Source: PALSA-188 sp963720075 (GTDB taxonomy: Bacteria > Acidobacteriota > Terriglobia > Terriglobales > Acidobacteriaceae). Taken from it: a stretch of DNA of 64,000 nt. This document shows positions 42,887-52,127 of the stretch, in pieces. The notes below the pieces were generated by a model. That model made no database searches and was not told where the DNA came from. It worked only from the letters and a program-made list of their open reading frames with translations. The stretch is from contig CAVREG010000005.1 in NCBI GenBank assembly GCA_963720075.1, forward strand, positions 124,001-188,000, in the 5' to 3' direction. The position numbers were made by a program, and so were the translations under genes. Within the stretch, counting starts at the first letter, position 1, and every line of letters begins with the position of its first letter.

Positions 42887-44440
42887 TCATGCAACTTCAG
42901 TCCGCATTGTATCGCTGCTGGCTTTCCCACTTCGTTTCCGGAATATGGTCTTGAGATTTTCCCGCCATCGTTCATCAATCCCCACCAGCACCCAGTCAAT
43001 CTTCGGAGAAAAATAATGCAACAACACGTCAGTTGCCGGGTGAATACGCAAGGCAGGCGCGACAAGAAACAATAATGGATCATGGCCAGAGAGCTCGGCA
43101 CCGGTAAAATACCCGAATCGTGCGAAATCTCCCCGCGCATGGTGCCACGCGACTCTTGCCCAATAATCCAGACCTTGTAACGGGAGCTGGATGTCCTCGT
43201 CTGCCTTGAGTTCGACTACGGCAACGCGCCCTTCACGTGTGGTCGTAAGTACATCAATCATTGCGCGATCAGAGGCCGAAAAAGCTGGGACTTGCGAATA
43301 CTGAATTTGCCCACCTAGTTCGCCATCCAGCGAGGCGAGATTCAGCACCGCCAAAGATTCCAGCCAGCGTTCCGGATGCATTCGCCACAGCGGATGATCC
43401 CGCGGGCCCTGCGGATGGCGAACTTCTCCAATACTTTTCACTAGCGTCGCGAAAAACGCTTGATTCGAATCGGTAAGGGTTCTTTCTCCCCGGCCCACGC
43501 CGAACACAATTTCCGTGGAACTACGAAAAGATACTGGGTCATGCGCGAGCCGTGCTCGTGCAAACTCTAATCCATGGCGGCGAAAGGCAATTTCCGCCGA
43601 CGATAGAATTGCAATTTCAGCCTCAGGCATGAGATCGCGAATCCGCGCGATGGAATCCGCGAACCGTTCACGGGTTGCGTCCTCGTCGGCTGCGTGTACC
43701 ATCCGCGTTGCAATATTGCCCCGATCCGAAACGTCTATTTCCATTAACTCGGCATCTCGTTCTTTCAGCTCGTACAGTTGCCATTTGGCGGCGTGTGGGT
43801 TCAGGTGCGCAATTCGCTCCTTAATCACCGCCGAACTTTTTTCTGGCACAAACAGCTTGAGGCCTTCTATGACCATTTTTCCCGCGCGCGTTTGGCGGCA
43901 GAGATCCAGCCACAAAATCCCGAAAGTCAGAGCGGCGTCAATGGATCCCTGAGTTTCCTGGGCATTCACACCGAACACAGCAAATGCGGATTGCCCTTTT
44001 TGTAATATGCCTCTGGTGTAAATCGGCCCGAACGAATGTTTCAGATCGGTTGAGGTGGTGAGTTGTGAAACGGTGAATCCCGGAAAGCGCCGTTGTAGCA
44101 CCCGCTGAAGCAATCGCTGGTAGCCCAAACGCGACACTTTTCTTGCCGAAGGAGTGCGCCAATCGCGATTGCGGCAAATCTCAAGTTTAGTCGGCTTGGT
44201 TTGCCCCAGCTTCTGCACCTGAAGCCGCAACACTTCATTTTTGACCTCGGCATCAAGCACACGTCGCACAATGTTTCGCTCAGATGACCACATGTGCAAC
44301 AGGCATTTGTGAGCCTCGCCAGATACAGAATACTTCGCTTGCGCCAGGTCAAAAATGACATCACCGTCTTCGACCACGACGGCGGTCTGCATTCCAAGGA
44401 GAAAGTCTTCCACTTCGCGAGCTAGAGATTCTGGATTCAC
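42887..44440 (-). CDS. Orphan protein with C-terminal PD-(D/E)XK-like motif
   Basis: 517 residues, no signal peptide. I do not recognise the family. N-terminal 80 residues start MNPESLAREVEDFLLGMQTA with VEDGDVIFDLAQAKYSV, then an alpha/beta middle (FGPIYTRGILQKGQSAFAVFGVNAQETQGSIDAALTFGILWLDLCR). The C-terminal part has Asp396 (AMIDVLTTT), a beta hairpin and Glu410-x-Lys412 (AVVELKADE), then QGLDYWARVAWH: the D...ExK geometry of PD-(D/E)XK nucleases, as in Holliday-junction or NucS-like enzymes. Long enough to carry a separate DNA or protein-binding region. DNA repair or nucleic-acid cleavage is an inference. Confidence 0.7.
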   Translation of the reverse strand: MNPESLAREVEDFLLGMQTAVVVEDGDVIFDLAQAKYSVSGEAHKCLLHMWSSERNIVRRVLDAEVKNEVLRLQVQKLGQTKPTKLEICRNRDWRTPSARKVSRLGYQRLLQRVLQRRFPGFTVSQLTTSTDLKHSFGPIYTRGILQKGQSAFAVFGVNAQETQGSIDAALTFGILWLDLCRQTRAGKMVIEGLKLFVPEKSSAVIKERIAHLNPHAAKWQLYELKERDAELMEIDVSDRGNIATRMVHAADEDATRERFADSIARIRDLMPEAEIAILSSAEIAFRRHGLEFARARLAHDPVSFRSSTEIVFGVGRGERTLTDSNQAFFATLVKSIGEVRHPQGPRDHPLWRMHPERWLESLAVLNLASLDGELGGQIQYSQVPAFSASDRAMIDVLTTTREGRVAVVELKADEDIQLPLQGLDYWARVAWHHARGDFARFGYFTGAELSGHDPLLFLVAPALRIHPATDVLLHYFSPKIDWVLVGIDERWRENLKTIFRKRSGKASSDTMRTEVA

Positions 44441-44610
44441 GCCGCCATTGTTTCAATTCGGCGGAGGCCTTGTCTGTGACGAGTGACCACAAATCTTATA
44501 ATTGCCGATTGCATTCACTGCTTGACACCTAAGAACCGTAATGAGTAACCCCGTATGGGATAATCTAGACATCAAGGGAGTCTTTCCCGGTAAGGCGGCA
44601 TCCAATCAAC

Positions 44611-46062
44611 GTGGATAAAAATAGATTCTTTTTCGAGCACTACGGGTTGACCGAGCGCTATCTTGAGAGCTATCTGGCCGCCGCATTATCGGCTGGTGGG
44701 GACTACGCCGACCTTTATTTTGAATATCTTTCATCCACCGCGTTGAGCATGGACGAATCCATGATCAAATCAGCATCTCAGGGAATTTCGGCTGGATGCG
44801 GCGTGCGTGTGATTTCCGGTGAGCGCACCGGTTACGCCTATACCGACGACCTCTCGCCAGAACGCATTCTACACGCGGCGCGGACAGCGGCCCTGATTGC
44901 GACCGGCCCCGCGAAAACGCCTGTTGTGGGCTTCCAGGAAAAGCCTGCCCGCAGTTTATATCCGATTACCCTTCCTTCCGTGGACGCCGAAATCTCCGCC
45001 AAGGTCGAACTCGTAATGCGCGCCGACAAGACTGCGCGAGCCTACGATCCGCGAATCAAAGAAGTTCGCTCCAGTTACATGGACGAGCTTCGCAACATTT
45101 TAGTTCTTGGCTCGGATGGCACTTTTGCTGAGGATACTCAGCCATTGGCGCGATTAAACGTATCGTGCATCGCAAAAACTGAAACCAATTCCGCCCGCGG
45201 GACCTCAGGCGGCGGAGGCCGCGTTGCTTTGGATTTCTTCTTCGGAGAAAAAACTCCTGAATACTTCGCCAAAGAGGCTTCCCGGCAAGCAATTCTGCAA
45301 TTAGACGCGCGCGAGGCTCCGGCTGGTGAGATGGAAGTCGTTCTCGGCCCAGGATGGCCGGGAGTCCTGCTGCATGAGGCCGTGGGTCACGGGCTGGAAG
45401 CGGATTTCAATCGCAAACAGACTTCGGCATTCGCGGGCCTAATCGGCAGGCGCGTAGCCAGCGAAAAATGTACCGTCGTGGACAACGGAACCATGCCCGG
45501 CCGGCGCGGTTCGCTGAACGTGGACGACGAGGGGGAGCCAACGCAGAACACCGTTCTCATCGAGAATGGAATCCTCAAGGGATATCTCAGCGATAAGCTC
45601 TCGGCCCGGCTCTTGGGTGTTGCGGATACCGGTAATGGGCGGCGTGAAAGCTATGAACACATTCCCATGCCGCGCATGACCAACACTTACATGCTTGCCG
45701 GTGACGACGCTCCTGAAGACATTATTCGCTCTGTGAAACACGGCGTTTATGCTGTGAATTTCGGCGGAGGCCAGGTAGACATCACTAACGGTAAGTTCGT
45801 CTTTGCCGCGTCCGAAGCGTACATGATCGAGGATGGCCGGATTACTGCCCCGATCAAAGGCGCTACTTTGATCGGCAACGGCCCAGACGTGCTGACCCGA
45901 GTTTCAATGGTGGGGAACGATCTCAAGCTCGACGAAGGGGTCGGCACCTGCGGAAAAGATGGTCAGGCGGTCCCAGTTGGGGTTGGTATTCCAACCATCA
46001 AGATTGATCGCCTGACCGTAGGCGGAACTGCCAAAAAAGATGTCGGCGGATTCATGCAATAG
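44611..46062 (+). CDS. tldD: TldD metalloprotease subunit
   Basis: 483 residues, usual TldD length. GGPGWPGVLLHEAVGHGLEADFNRK-type segment with HEAVGH (HExxxH) is the zinc site of the TldD subunit. Other family phrases: SAGCGVRVISGERTGYAYTDDL, ENGILKGYLSDKLSARLLG and GVGTCGKDGQAVPVGVGIPTIKIDRLTVGG. With TldE/PmbA it forms a heterodimeric peptidase that unwinds and trims peptides (microcin B17, CcdA in E. coli). GTG start at 44611; no clear Shine-Dalgarno. The tldE gene follows. Confidence 0.94.
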   Translation: MDKNRFFFEHYGLTERYLESYLAAALSAGGDYADLYFEYLSSTALSMDESMIKSASQGISAGCGVRVISGERTGYAYTDDLSPERILHAARTAALIATGPAKTPVVGFQEKPARSLYPITLPSVDAEISAKVELVMRADKTARAYDPRIKEVRSSYMDELRNILVLGSDGTFAEDTQPLARLNVSCIAKTETNSARGTSGGGGRVALDFFFGEKTPEYFAKEASRQAILQLDAREAPAGEMEVVLGPGWPGVLLHEAVGHGLEADFNRKQTSAFAGLIGRRVASEKCTVVDNGTMPGRRGSLNVDDEGEPTQNTVLIENGILKGYLSDKLSARLLGVADTGNGRRESYEHIPMPRMTNTYMLAGDDAPEDIIRSVKHGVYAVNFGGGQVDITNGKFVFAASEAYMIEDGRITAPIKGATLIGNGPDVLTRVSMVGNDLKLDEGVGTCGKDGQAVPVGVGIPTIKIDRLTVGGTAKKDVGGFMQ

Positions 46063-46110
46063 TTTCTCCAAAACTGTCATTCCGAGTGGATTTGTTATTC
46101 CTGTTTTGAT

Positions 46111-46171
46111 TGTCATCCCGAGCCGCCCGCAACCGCGCTTGCGCGGCGAGGACGTCTCGAGGAATCTGCTG
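46111..46171. repeat. Palindromic intergenic repeat (same family as 52128-52277)
   Basis: About 61 bases beginning TGTCATCCCGAGC and ending in CGAGGAATCTGCTG, with an internal GC hairpin CCGCGCTTGCGCGG. Shares the TGTCAT-x-C-x-GAGC start and the TCGA-x-GAATC-like end with the pair near 52.2 kb. It sits between tldD and tldE. Confidence 0.6.
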
Positions 46172-46199
46172 TTGACCTTCTCTTCGGACTAAGGAACCA

Positions 46200-47588
46200 A
46201 TGCCTACAACCGAACTAGAAACTAGAAACCCGAAACTCGAAACTGATCTTCGCAACCTCGCGCAGGACATCGTGGCCCGCGCCTTGGCCGGAGGCGCCAC
46301 AGCCGCCGAATGTGTAATTCGCGAAGGCGATGAATTTTCGACCCTGGTTCGTCTCGGCCAGGTTGAGACCTTGAAAGAATCGGGATCGAAGTCCATCGGT
46401 GTGCGAGTATTTCACGGCAAGCGCGCTGCCAGCACTTACTCCAGCGACTTTTCCCGCGATGGACTGAATCGAATGTTGAGTTCTGCCCTCACGCTCGCCA
46501 AAATCACATCCGAAGATCCCTACTCTGGAATCCCCGAGCCGTCACAGCTTGGTTCATTGCCGGGCGACCTAGATTTGTATTCGGCTGACGTCTATTCGTT
46601 ACCCGGCGAAGAAAGAATCAACTACGCTCGCCGCACTGAGAAGGCCGCGCTCGATTCTGATCCACGCATCAAGAATTCCGAAGGCGGCTCTTTCGACGCG
46701 GCGACCGGTCATAAGATTTTGGCAAATTCGCATGGTTTTGTTGGCGAATACAAACGCTCTTATTGTTCGATCGCAGCCATTCCCATTGCACAATCTGAAA
46801 ATGGCGCGATGCAGCGCGATTACTGGTTTTCGGTTGCGAGAAGCTTGGGCCGTTTGGATTCTCCCGAACAAGTGGGCAAGATTGCTGCGCAGCGCACTCT
46901 GCGTAGGTTAGGCGCGAAGAAAGCAAAAACCTCTCAAGTACCAATCGTTTTCGATCCCATGGTCGCGACCTCGATCCTCGAACACATCTTTGAAGGAATC
47001 AACGGCGATTCGGTTTACCGCGGAGCCTCATTCTTGGCGGGCAAATTAGGACAGAAGATTGCAGGCGATCAAATTACCATAGTTGATGACGGAACGATTC
47101 CCGGCGGCTTTGGCACCAGTCCTTTTGATGGCGAGGGCGTCCCTACGAGACGTACCGTGGTCATCGAAAACGGTGTACTCAAGTCGTATCTCATGAATAC
47201 TTACACCGCCAAGAAGCTGGGACTCGAAACCACGGCAAACGCTTCACGTGGACTCGCCGGCACTCCCGGTATCGGCCCGGGAAATTACTTTTTGCAGGCT
47301 GGCGAGAAAACTCCTCAGCAAATTATCTCGAACATCAAAGAAGGACTTTACGTGACGGAATTTCTCGGCCACGGAGCGAACCTTGTCACCGGCGACTATT
47401 CCCGCGGGGCTTCCGGGATGTGGATTTCCGGCGGTGAGTTGGCGTTTCCAGTCGAGGAAATCACCGTTGCCGGCAATCTAAAAGATCTTTTCTTTAACAT
47501 CTCCGAAATCGCCAATGACCTCGAGTTTCGCGGCTCGGTGGCCTGCCCAACTATTCGCGTTGACGGCCTTACCGTAGGCGGAGAATAA
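46200..47588 (+). CDS. pmbA: TldE/PmbA protein, partner of TldD
   Basis: 462 residues. No HExxxH zinc site, as expected for the TldE/PmbA subunit. Matches: ALAGGATAAECVIREGDEFSTLVRLGQVETLKESGSKSIGVRVF, VVIENGVLKSYLMNTYTAKKLG, and the C-terminal VAGNLKDLFFNISEIANDLEFRGSVACPTIRVDGLTVGG. Forms the heterodimeric peptidase with TldD. AAGGAA precedes the ATG. Starts 137 nt after tldD; the intervening DNA holds a palindromic repeat. Confidence 0.92.
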   Translation: MPTTELETRNPKLETDLRNLAQDIVARALAGGATAAECVIREGDEFSTLVRLGQVETLKESGSKSIGVRVFHGKRAASTYSSDFSRDGLNRMLSSALTLAKITSEDPYSGIPEPSQLGSLPGDLDLYSADVYSLPGEERINYARRTEKAALDSDPRIKNSEGGSFDAATGHKILANSHGFVGEYKRSYCSIAAIPIAQSENGAMQRDYWFSVARSLGRLDSPEQVGKIAAQRTLRRLGAKKAKTSQVPIVFDPMVATSILEHIFEGINGDSVYRGASFLAGKLGQKIAGDQITIVDDGTIPGGFGTSPFDGEGVPTRRTVVIENGVLKSYLMNTYTAKKLGLETTANASRGLAGTPGIGPGNYFLQAGEKTPQQIISNIKEGLYVTEFLGHGANLVTGDYSRGASGMWISGGELAFPVEEITVAGNLKDLFFNISEIANDLEFRGSVACPTIRVDGLTVGGE

Positions 47589-47680
47589 GCTAGCCGATAC
47601 GCAAGCGCGGGAATCCGTTCCGTTGGCATACCGGCCTCCAGCCGCCATTTTCTCCGCAAATTCCTTGGAAGATGAAGCGG

Positions 47681-49774
47681 CTATTGCGGCGGCTGAGTCG
47701 GTTGTGGCTCCGTCGTTGGGCTCGGCATCACCGACTCGATGTCTTTCCGAGGCGCTATATCGGGAACTTTGGGCATGTGCGTGACTTCTCCTCGTTCGGC
47801 GTCGTCTATGACGATTTGCGCGTGGTCCAAAAGCAGGCCGGTCGCACGATCCATTTCCACTCGCGATTTTTCGTAGGCAGCCATCGCCGATACAAGATTT
47901 GATTCTGCCGTCGTCAACGCCGACTGATTCTGCAGCACGAGGGTCGACGTCGAAGCGCCTAACGCCAGCTTCTTTTGCTCCGCGTCGAGGGTTTGCCGGG
48001 CATATTCCGCCGAGGCCCGTGCTGCTTCCACGGCAGCACGATTCTGCTGAAGCGAGAATTGTGCAACGCGCACTTCGATGCGAATCTGGTTTTCAATCTG
48101 TTGCAACCGCATCTGCGCCTGGCGAAATTCCAATTCCGCACGAACCTGGTCGGCTTGTGCGGCACGATTTCGAAGGGGAACATTCAGGGTCAGGCCCACG
48201 CCCTTATCTGGCGCTGCCGACGTAAACAAATTATCCAGCGCTGTGCCATAGCCGACGGCGCGCGAATTGGCGAACTGCGGAGGCAGCGCAGCAGGGTTAA
48301 GGCAAAAGGCACTGGCATTAGTGGCACTACAAGGCTGGGCGTTAGGGTTAATATCTCCTCCCAACCCTGATCCGCCGTAGTACGCGAAAAGATTCAGCGT
48401 GGGCCGCAATGCATTACGAACCGCCTTGTTACTAATATCCCGGCTCGTGAGGTCTATTTTTGATTCCGCGAGTTCGGCCCGGTGATTCAGCGCATCATTG
48501 ATCAGATCCTGCGTAGGTATCACCGGTTCCTGCGCGGGCAGTTGAAGATCAGACGTAGGAATGACTTCCGCCTCCGCCAGCACTGGATCCACCAGCGTGC
48601 GACTAAGGGCGTTTTTCATCAGCAACTCTTGTTGCTCAAGGTTCGTCTGAGCCAGAATCAACCCCTGCTGGTCGGTCGCGACCGTGCTTTGTGCGCCCAC
48701 CACCTGAATCGGCGCCATGCTCCCGATCTGTACCTGCTTCTGCGTGTCGGACATTGTCTTCTGAGCGAAGGCGAGGGCTTCTTGCTGTACTTTCACATTC
48801 TCGTAAGCGTAAACCAGGTTCCAATACATGTTTTCGATCTGATCCACCGTCGTGATGATTTGGAGGCGGAAAGCGACGTCAGAAATCTCCCGATTATTCT
48901 TTGCCAAACGGATAAATCGGGTGTTAGGCAGAAAACCAAAACCCTGAAGCAAAGGCTGCGTAAGCTTAAATTGGAAATTGGAACTCACAACCGGGCTTAA
49001 AGTGCTGAAAGGCTGATTGGTAGTTTCATGGGTATTATTGAACCCCACAGACATGACGGTGCCTGAGCGAAACCCCTGCAGATAGGTAATGTCCGCGGTC
49101 CCGGTATTGTTACTGAGAATGGGCACGCCGTTAAAAGCACTGGTGGAGAGAGAGTTGCCACGATCCATCTGGAAATTACCAGTAATGATTGGGTCGAAAC
49201 TCGTGATGGGAGCGCCGACGCCGAGAGTCGAATTCACCAATCCGTTGGTTCCGGCGCCGATTCCGCCAGAAGCCGGGGCCGTGCCACCAGCACCTGAACC
49301 CACGGTGCCGCCCAATCCGCCGACTCCGCCCCCCGGGGTATTTTGCACGATTCCAGAATTCACGCCCAGGATGTTGGCTCCCGCCTTTGCCCGTAAAATA
49401 TCGGTATCGGCGATGTTAAGGTTATAGCGCGCAATGGCGATGTCGAGATTGTTCTCTAGCGCCAGGGCGACAGCGTCATCCATCGAGAGCATGATCTTTC
49501 CATCGTGCATCAATTGATCAATGCGAGAAGTATTGGTGAGATTCGGCTCTTCGACGGCCCTTGACTCATAGGGCGCGAGAATGTTCGGGAATGAAGAGCG
49601 CGGCTTGGAATAATCTTTCATGACGAAGGAGTGAGCCTGTGGGGTGGCCGATGGCGCAGCGGGCATGGTTTGGGTGGTCGGCGCCGCATCTTGAGAAAAA
49701 CCGCTCACTGAAAGAAGCCCGGAAAGAATAACTGCTGCGGCGAGCCGCGTTGAAATCAGACAAGACAAAGACAT
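47681..49774 (-). CDS. TolC-family outer-membrane efflux protein, long form
   Basis: 697 residues from the ATG at 49774, with GGAG eight nt upstream; signal peptide (RLAAAVILSGLLSVSGFSQ). Two OEP halves with long alpha-helices (for example LAEAEVIPTSDLQLPAQEPV ... HRAELAESKIDLTSRDI and AAVEARASAEYARQTLDAEQKKLALGASTSTLVLQNQ). It is longer than usual TolC (about 450-500) because of a Gly/Ala/Pro-rich insertion near residues 150-200 and a second near 470-520 holding NAQPCSATNASAFCLNPAAL. The exit duct for a tripartite efflux or type I export system; no RND or ABC partner gene is adjacent. Confidence 0.9.
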   Translation of the reverse strand: MSLSCLISTRLAAAVILSGLLSVSGFSQDAAPTTQTMPAAPSATPQAHSFVMKDYSKPRSSFPNILAPYESRAVEEPNLTNTSRIDQLMHDGKIMLSMDDAVALALENNLDIAIARYNLNIADTDILRAKAGANILGVNSGIVQNTPGGGVGGLGGTVGSGAGGTAPASGGIGAGTNGLVNSTLGVGAPITSFDPIITGNFQMDRGNSLSTSAFNGVPILSNNTGTADITYLQGFRSGTVMSVGFNNTHETTNQPFSTLSPVVSSNFQFKLTQPLLQGFGFLPNTRFIRLAKNNREISDVAFRLQIITTVDQIENMYWNLVYAYENVKVQQEALAFAQKTMSDTQKQVQIGSMAPIQVVGAQSTVATDQQGLILAQTNLEQQELLMKNALSRTLVDPVLAEAEVIPTSDLQLPAQEPVIPTQDLINDALNHRAELAESKIDLTSRDISNKAVRNALRPTLNLFAYYGGSGLGGDINPNAQPCSATNASAFCLNPAALPPQFANSRAVGYGTALDNLFTSAAPDKGVGLTLNVPLRNRAAQADQVRAELEFRQAQMRLQQIENQIRIEVRVAQFSLQQNRAAVEAARASAEYARQTLDAEQKKLALGASTSTLVLQNQSALTTAESNLVSAMAAYEKSRVEMDRATGLLLDHAQIVIDDAERGEVTHMPKVPDIAPRKDIESVMPSPTTEPQPTQPPQ

Positions 49775-49807
49775 TCGATCATCTCCAAACATTGAGGCTG
49801 AAAATTG

Positions 49808-49835
49808 AAAATAAAGACTGCTTCTCCGTGGTCAA
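49808..49835 (-). promoter_or_regulatory. Promoter of the TolC-family gene
   Basis: On the minus strand, TTGACC (49830-49835) and TATTTT (49808-49813) with a 16-base spacer lie about 34-60 nt upstream of the start codon. Confidence 0.5.
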
Positions 49836-49837
49836 GC

Positions 49838-49853
49838 GTGTTACGTATAACAC
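49838..49853. promoter_or_regulatory. Operator-like inverted repeat upstream of tolC
   Basis: GTGTTA-CGTA-TAACAC is a perfect 6-bp inverted repeat two bases upstream of the -35 box. This spacing and symmetry fit a dimeric repressor or activator site. Confidence 0.45.
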
Positions 49854-50078
49854 TGCGGTCAGGTTTCATTTATTGTCGGGCGTAACGGCAGAGCTTCATG
49901 ATTGTAGAGTTCCAAAAATATGCGCCTCCGCCACAAAATGCTCGACATGCAGGGTAATCTGGAATGTCACAGTATAGCTGAACGGGCATCCGGTTCTAAT
50001 ATTGCAGCTTGCTCAAAGCTTAAAGATTCGTAGAACGTCTCCGAAGCTTCAAGATTTTATGGAGTCGCGTGTTCCTGC

Positions 50079-50825
50079 ATGCGAAATCTGAAAGTAGTCC
50101 TTAGCTATGACGGCACCGATTTTTGCGGATGGCAGGTGCAGCCAGATTCCCCCAGCGTTCAAGGAATTTTGTCCTCGGCTATTGGACGAGTCACGGGCGA
50201 AAACGTTTTGCCGCAGGGATCCGGTCGAACCGATGCCGGCGTGCATGCGCTCGCCCAGGTCGCCTCCTTCTTCATCGCGTCGCCGATACCGACGGGAAAT
50301 CTTTGCAAAGCGCTCAATGACGTTCTTCCAGCCTCAATTCGAGTGCTCGAGCTCACCGAACAACCCGCCGAATTTCATGCCCGAAAATCTGCTCAGGCGA
50401 AAACCTATCGGTACCGCATTTATCGAGATGCGATCTGCCCGCCGTTTTTGGCAAGGTACGTTTGGCATTATCCGTACCCGCTGGACGCCGACAAAATGAA
50501 CCAGGTGGCCGCCTTCGTAATTGGCGAGCACGATTTCACATCGTTCGCCGCAGTTGATCCAGAGCGTTCACGCGAAAGCGGCTCGAACGTCCGCAGAATC
50601 TTTGCTTCAGATTGGAAGCAGGAAGGCGAAGAGTTAATTTATACCGTCCGCGGCAACGGATTTCTTCACCACATGGTGAGAAACTTGGTGGGCACATTTC
50701 TGCTTGCAGGGAAAGGAACCCTACAACCGGAAGACATCAGCCGAATTTTGCAGGCGCGCAACCGCTCGGAGGCAGGGGCGACGGCGCCAGCAAGCGGGTT
50801 GTATCTGGTGAGTGTTGAGTATTAG
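50079..50825 (+). CDS. truA: tRNA pseudouridine(38-40) synthase
   Basis: 248 residues, usual TruA length. Catalytic Asp in QGSGRTDAGVHALAQ; start MRNLKVVLSYDGTDFCGWQVQPDSPSVQG; C-terminal FLHHMVRNLVGTFLLAGKG. Converts uridines 38-40 in tRNA anticodon stems. Starts at the ATG at 50079 with no strong Shine-Dalgarno. The next gene starts 54 nt later on the same strand. Confidence 0.95.
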   Translation: MRNLKVVLSYDGTDFCGWQVQPDSPSVQGILSSAIGRVTGENVLPQGSGRTDAGVHALAQVASFFIASPIPTGNLCKALNDVLPASIRVLELTEQPAEFHARKSAQAKTYRYRIYRDAICPPFLARYVWHYPYPLDADKMNQVAAFVIGEHDFTSFAAVDPERSRESGSNVRRIFASDWKQEGEELIYTVRGNGFLHHMVRNLVGTFLLAGKGTLQPEDISRILQARNRSEAGATAPASGLYLVSVEY

Positions 50826-50879
50826 AAGGTGTTTGCGACGAAACCTTAGTAAACTCTGGGATGCGGCACCCAACCTAGC

Positions 50880-52121
50880 GTGAAGGCCACCGAACTTATT
50901 TACGACTGGAATCAGGTTCATCCAGAAGCCTTGTCCAATTCCCGCCCGATCCTTCTGAATGATGAAAGTTTGCGCGACGGCCTGCAATCCCCTTCGGTTC
51001 GCGATCCTTCAATCCAAGAAAAAATCCACATTTTGCATTTGATGGAGGCCTTGGGAATCAATTCCCTCGATCTTGGCCTGCCGGGCGCTGGAGAACGTGC
51101 GGTCGAACACGTGGAAGCGCTGGCGCGAGAAATCGTTCAGCAGAAGATGCGAATCCGCGCCAATTGCGCAGCTCGAACCCACGAGAATGACATTCGTCCC
51201 ATTGCCGAGATCGTGCAGCGGACGGGCCTGCACATTGAAGCGGCGACGTTTATTGGGTCCAGCCCGATCCGTCGCTATACCGAGGGATGGACTGAAGATT
51301 TTCTGCTTCAAACGACCGAAAATGCGCTGAAATACGCTCTATCTCTTGGTTTGGATGTGATGTATGTGACCGAAGACACTTCACGATGCGACCCGGCGAT
51401 GGTGAAACGTCTTTATTCGGCTGCTATTAATTTCGGGGCACGCGCAATTGTGATTTGCGATACCGCCGGTCATTCCACTCCGGCCGGTGCATTCGCGCTC
51501 GTTCGGTTCGTTATTGACGACGTTGTGAAGCCTTCGGGGGAAGCCGTCCGCGTGGAGTGGCATGGCCATTGCGATCGCGGATTCGCAGTCGCCAATTCGG
51601 TGTCTGCCTTGATGGCTGGCGCGGATTGCGTTCACGCTTGCGCGTTGGGCATTGGAGAGCGCGTGGGTAACACGCAAATGGATTTGATGCTGGTGAATCT
51701 TAAACTGATGGGAATTTCTCCGTGGGCGGATCAAGACCTGACTAAGCTGAAAGAATATTGCGAGTCCGTGTCGAAGGCGACTGGCGTGCGCATTCCGCCG
51801 AACTATCCTGTGGTGGGGGAAGATGCATTTCGTACCGCAACCGGAGTTCATGCATCCGCGGTGATTAAGGCTTACAAAAAGAATGATGTCGAATTGGCCA
51901 ATGCAGTTTATTCAGGCGTGCCGTCGCACGTATTTGGCATGGAACAAGTCATTGACGTGGGACCGATGAGCGGAAAATCGAACGTACTTTTTTGGCTGGA
52001 GCGGCGCGGATTGAATTGTTCCGACGAAGTCGTTGACAATATCTATAAGCGAGCGAAGGCGTCGGATCATACGTTGACCGAGACCGAAATTATGGAGTGT
52101 GTGGAAGTCGCAAAATCCTAA
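50880..52121 (+). CDS. Isopropylmalate/homocitrate synthase-like enzyme (HMGL-like)
   Basis: 413 residues, GTG start. HMGL-like TIM barrel: LLNDESLRDGLQSPSV (catalytic Arg), GLPGAGERAVEHVEAL, VIEAATFIGSSPIRRYTEGW, VEWHGHCDRGFAVANSVSAL with the metal-binding HxH, and GIGERVGNTQMDLM. After the barrel a short C-terminal part of about 120 residues follows (YPVVGEDAFRTATGVHAS); the roughly 150-residue leucine-feedback domain of LeuA is missing. It could be a feedback-resistant 2-isopropylmalate synthase, a homocitrate or citramalate synthase; the acceptor cannot be told here. No leuB/C/D neighbours are in the window. Confidence 0.85.
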   Translation: MKATELIYDWNQVHPEALSNSRPILLNDESLRDGLQSPSVRDPSIQEKIHILHLMEALGINSLDLGLPGAGERAVEHVEALAREIVQQKMRIRANCAARTHENDIRPIAEIVQRTGLHIEAATFIGSSPIRRYTEGWTEDFLLQTTENALKYALSLGLDVMYVTEDTSRCDPAMVKRLYSAAINFGARAIVICDTAGHSTPAGAFALVRFVIDDVVKPSGEAVRVEWHGHCDRGFAVANSVSALMAGADCVHACALGIGERVGNTQMDLMLVNLKLMGISPWADQDLTKLKEYCESVSKATGVRIPPNYPVVGEDAFRTATGVHASAVIKAYKKNDVELANAVYSGVPSHVFGMEQVIDVGPMSGKSNVLFWLERRGLNCSDEVVDNIYKRAKASDHTLTETEIMECVEVAKS

Positions 52122-52127
52122 TGTTCC

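Larger units (their letters stand above)
49775..50078. other. Divergent intergenic region tolC / truA
   Basis: 304 bases between divergent starts. It contains the tolC promoter and operator-like inverted repeat described separately; no gene is visible, and no Shine-Dalgarno-led small ORF. Confidence 0.5.

Noticed and set aside
49089..49427. Pro-rich 112-residue plus-strand frame in the TolC gene
   Set aside because: Mirror of the Gly/Ala-rich insertion of TolC.
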